Shown piece after piece: positions 13,268 to 14,363 of a stretch of DNA of 14,363 nt (the first letter of the stretch is position 1; each line of letters opens with the position of its first letter). The DNA comes from Chloroflexota bacterium. GTDB lineage: Bacteria > Chloroflexota > Ktedonobacteria > Ktedonobacterales > Ktedonobacteraceae. The DNA lies in contig VBHI01000067.1 of the NCBI GenBank assembly GCA_005881495.1, positions 1-14,363 on the forward strand, in the 5' to 3' direction. Both the position numbers and the translations under genes were made by a program. Below the pieces are notes generated by a model. That model saw nothing but the letters and a program-made list of their open reading frames with translations, had not been told where the DNA came from and did not search any database.

Positions 13268-14363
13268 CTATAGCAAACCTGAGCAAGTCTTGCGATATGG
13301 TTCATTGTCTAGATACCGCTGCCATTCTTCTAACGTAAGGTCGCGGGTGAGGCGATGGCAAGCCTCGACGATCAAATCCTCTGGCCGCCAGAGCCAAACA
13401 TAGCAAGCAGATTCTTGAGCTGCCGCAAGGTATCGATCATCAGGACTAAATGCCACCGCTCTTATGCTTCCCTCAATTGCCCTCATACCTCCCTCAATAC
13501 GTGCGATTTCGCGCCACCTGGTAATCTCCCACAACTGAACGTCCCTACTGACTGTAGCAAGATATTTGCCATCAGGACTGAAGACGACGTCCTCTACTGA
13601 TTGCTCATGGGGTATGCGAACTATTTCGTTACCCGTAGCGACCTCCAATATCCCTGTACTACAATCCCACGAGGCCGTGGCGAGAAACTTTCCATCGGGA
13701 CTAAAAGCGACCGCCTGTACATTGTTTTTGTGCAGCATATGCCCCACTTCGTAACCTCCACCATCTGTAACCTTCCATAAGCGCGCTGCATGATTTTCTG
13801 CTGGCAAAAGCCCCGAAGGCGAGCGGAAGTTCGTATAGATATTCCCCGTTGCAGTAGCGAGATAGCTACCATCGGGGCTGAAGGCTACGTCTGTTACATC
13901 ACGTTCATGGGGTATGCGAGCCATTTCGTCGCCAGTGGCGACCTCCCACAGTCGCAGCATATGATCCGCTCCAGCCGTGGCGAGGAGCTTTTCATCAGGA
14001 CTGAAGGTAGCCGCTAACACCACGTGCGGATGTGGCATGCTCATTATTTTTGGCCACCCTTTGCCAACTTCCCATACCACCACCCCTCCACCAGGGTCAG
14101 TTGTAACTAAGTAACGACCACCACGACTAAAAGTAACCGCTTGTCCAACTCCTGAACCCTCTAAGCAGGTAATCTCTTGATTGGTTGCAGCATCCCAGAC
14201 TCGCGTTTTCTGTACTGTTGTTGTGGCCAGGTACTTCCCGTCAGGGCTGAAAGCAATAGCCCTCACCTCGCGCTCATGCGGTAAGTAAGCGACTTCCCAG
14301 CCAGTGGTCATCGACCAGACTTCGGCAGTTGTATCCTGGCTTGCAGTGGCCAAGTACTTCCCA
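13268..14363 (-). CDS. WD40-repeat protein, C-terminal part (gene continues past the right edge)
   Basis: At least 361 residues, with the frame still open at the right edge (upstream residues read GKYLATASQD). Seven to eight WD40 units of about 40 residues are visible, each with the hallmark VxxVAFSPDGKYLATAS...xVWEVATG. One unit carries an insertion of about 18 residues (NIYTNFRSPSGLLPAENHA). The last blade is followed by a short Cys-containing tail, EACHRLTRDLTLEEWQRYL, then PYRKTC. I know this tail from large multi-domain proteins of Ktedonobacteria and cyanobacteria, where a WD40 propeller follows a STAND NTPase, kinase or peptidase domain. The propeller probably senses a ligand or holds partners, and the effector domain would lie beyond the window. 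Repeats are diverged from each other at DNA level. Confidence 0.9.
   Translation of the reverse strand, partial: GKYLATASQDTTAEVWSMTTGWEVAYLPHEREVRAIAFSPDGKYLATTTVQKTRVWDAATNQEITCLEGSGVGQAVTFSRGGRYLVTTDPGGGVVVWEVGKGWPKIMSMPHPHVVLAATFSPDEKLLATAGADHMLRLWEVATGDEMARIPHERDVTDVAFSPDGSYLATATGNIYTNFRSPSGLLPAENHAARLWKVTDGGGYEVGHMLHKNNVQAVAFSPDGKFLATASWDCSTGILEVATGNEIVRIPHEQSVEDVVFSPDGKYLATVSRDVQLWEITRWREIARIEGGMRAIEGSIRAVAFSPDDRYLAAAQESACYVWLWRPEDLIVEACHRLTRDLTLEEWQRYLDNEPYRKTCSGLL

Overview
The window looks like a chromosomal segment of a soil-dwelling Ktedonobacteria-type bacterium (Chloroflexota). The basis is the mix of genes: a DUF2079 membrane protein, a long WD40 protein whose C-terminal tail (CHRL..LT.EEW..YL...PYRKTC) I know from that group, Pro/Gln-rich membrane-anchored proteins, and many insertion sequences. 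This assignment is inference from gene content; no rRNA or tRNA is present to test it.

Left part (1-7351): four unlinked single genes. A DUF2079 polytopic membrane protein (47-1747, +) converges on an exported or membrane-anchored GH30 glycoside hydrolase (1953-3335, -). A secreted protein of unknown function with an Asn/Gly/Asp/Cys repeat tail (3663-5222, -) and a family-3 membrane acyltransferase (5701-7077, -) follow. All act at or beyond the membrane (envelope glycan or polysaccharide modification, secretion), but the long gaps between them argue against one operon. The GH30 gene is visibly more AT-rich than its neighbours.

Middle part (7352-9200): decayed DNA. A gene of unknown function is interrupted by one in-frame TAG (7352-7948). 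An alpha/beta hydrolase remnant, frameshifted and lacking its N-terminus, ends 5 bp away in the opposite direction (7954-8600). Next come a 165-bp inverted-repeat element (8679-8843) and two miniature elements, one inside the other (8861-9155). A small Pro/Gln-rich membrane-anchored protein (9226-9924, -) is intact.

Right part (10098-13155): a mobile-element cluster. A complete insertion sequence (10469-12962, 2494 bp) has 17-bp perfect terminal repeats starting CAGGGAGTGA. It carries an HTH orfA (12458-12853) and a DDE-type orfB (10512-12461), joined by an A8 tract containing the canonical -1 slippery heptamer A_AAA_AAC. It is surrounded by miniature elements (MITEs) with the same ends: two of 183 bp (type A) and two of 178-bp design (type B), plus a deleted one. 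The MITEs keep the IS termini, the subterminal CTAGA.TGAGATAA motif and a stretch matching the 3' end of orfB, so they read as internal-deletion derivatives of related ISs. One has a clean 5-bp target duplication (GTGTA). The window ends inside a WD40-repeat protein gene (13268 to right edge, -).

No CRISPR array, RNA gene or defence operon was seen. The strongest candidate for something undescribed is the IS/MITE family with its frameshift junction.
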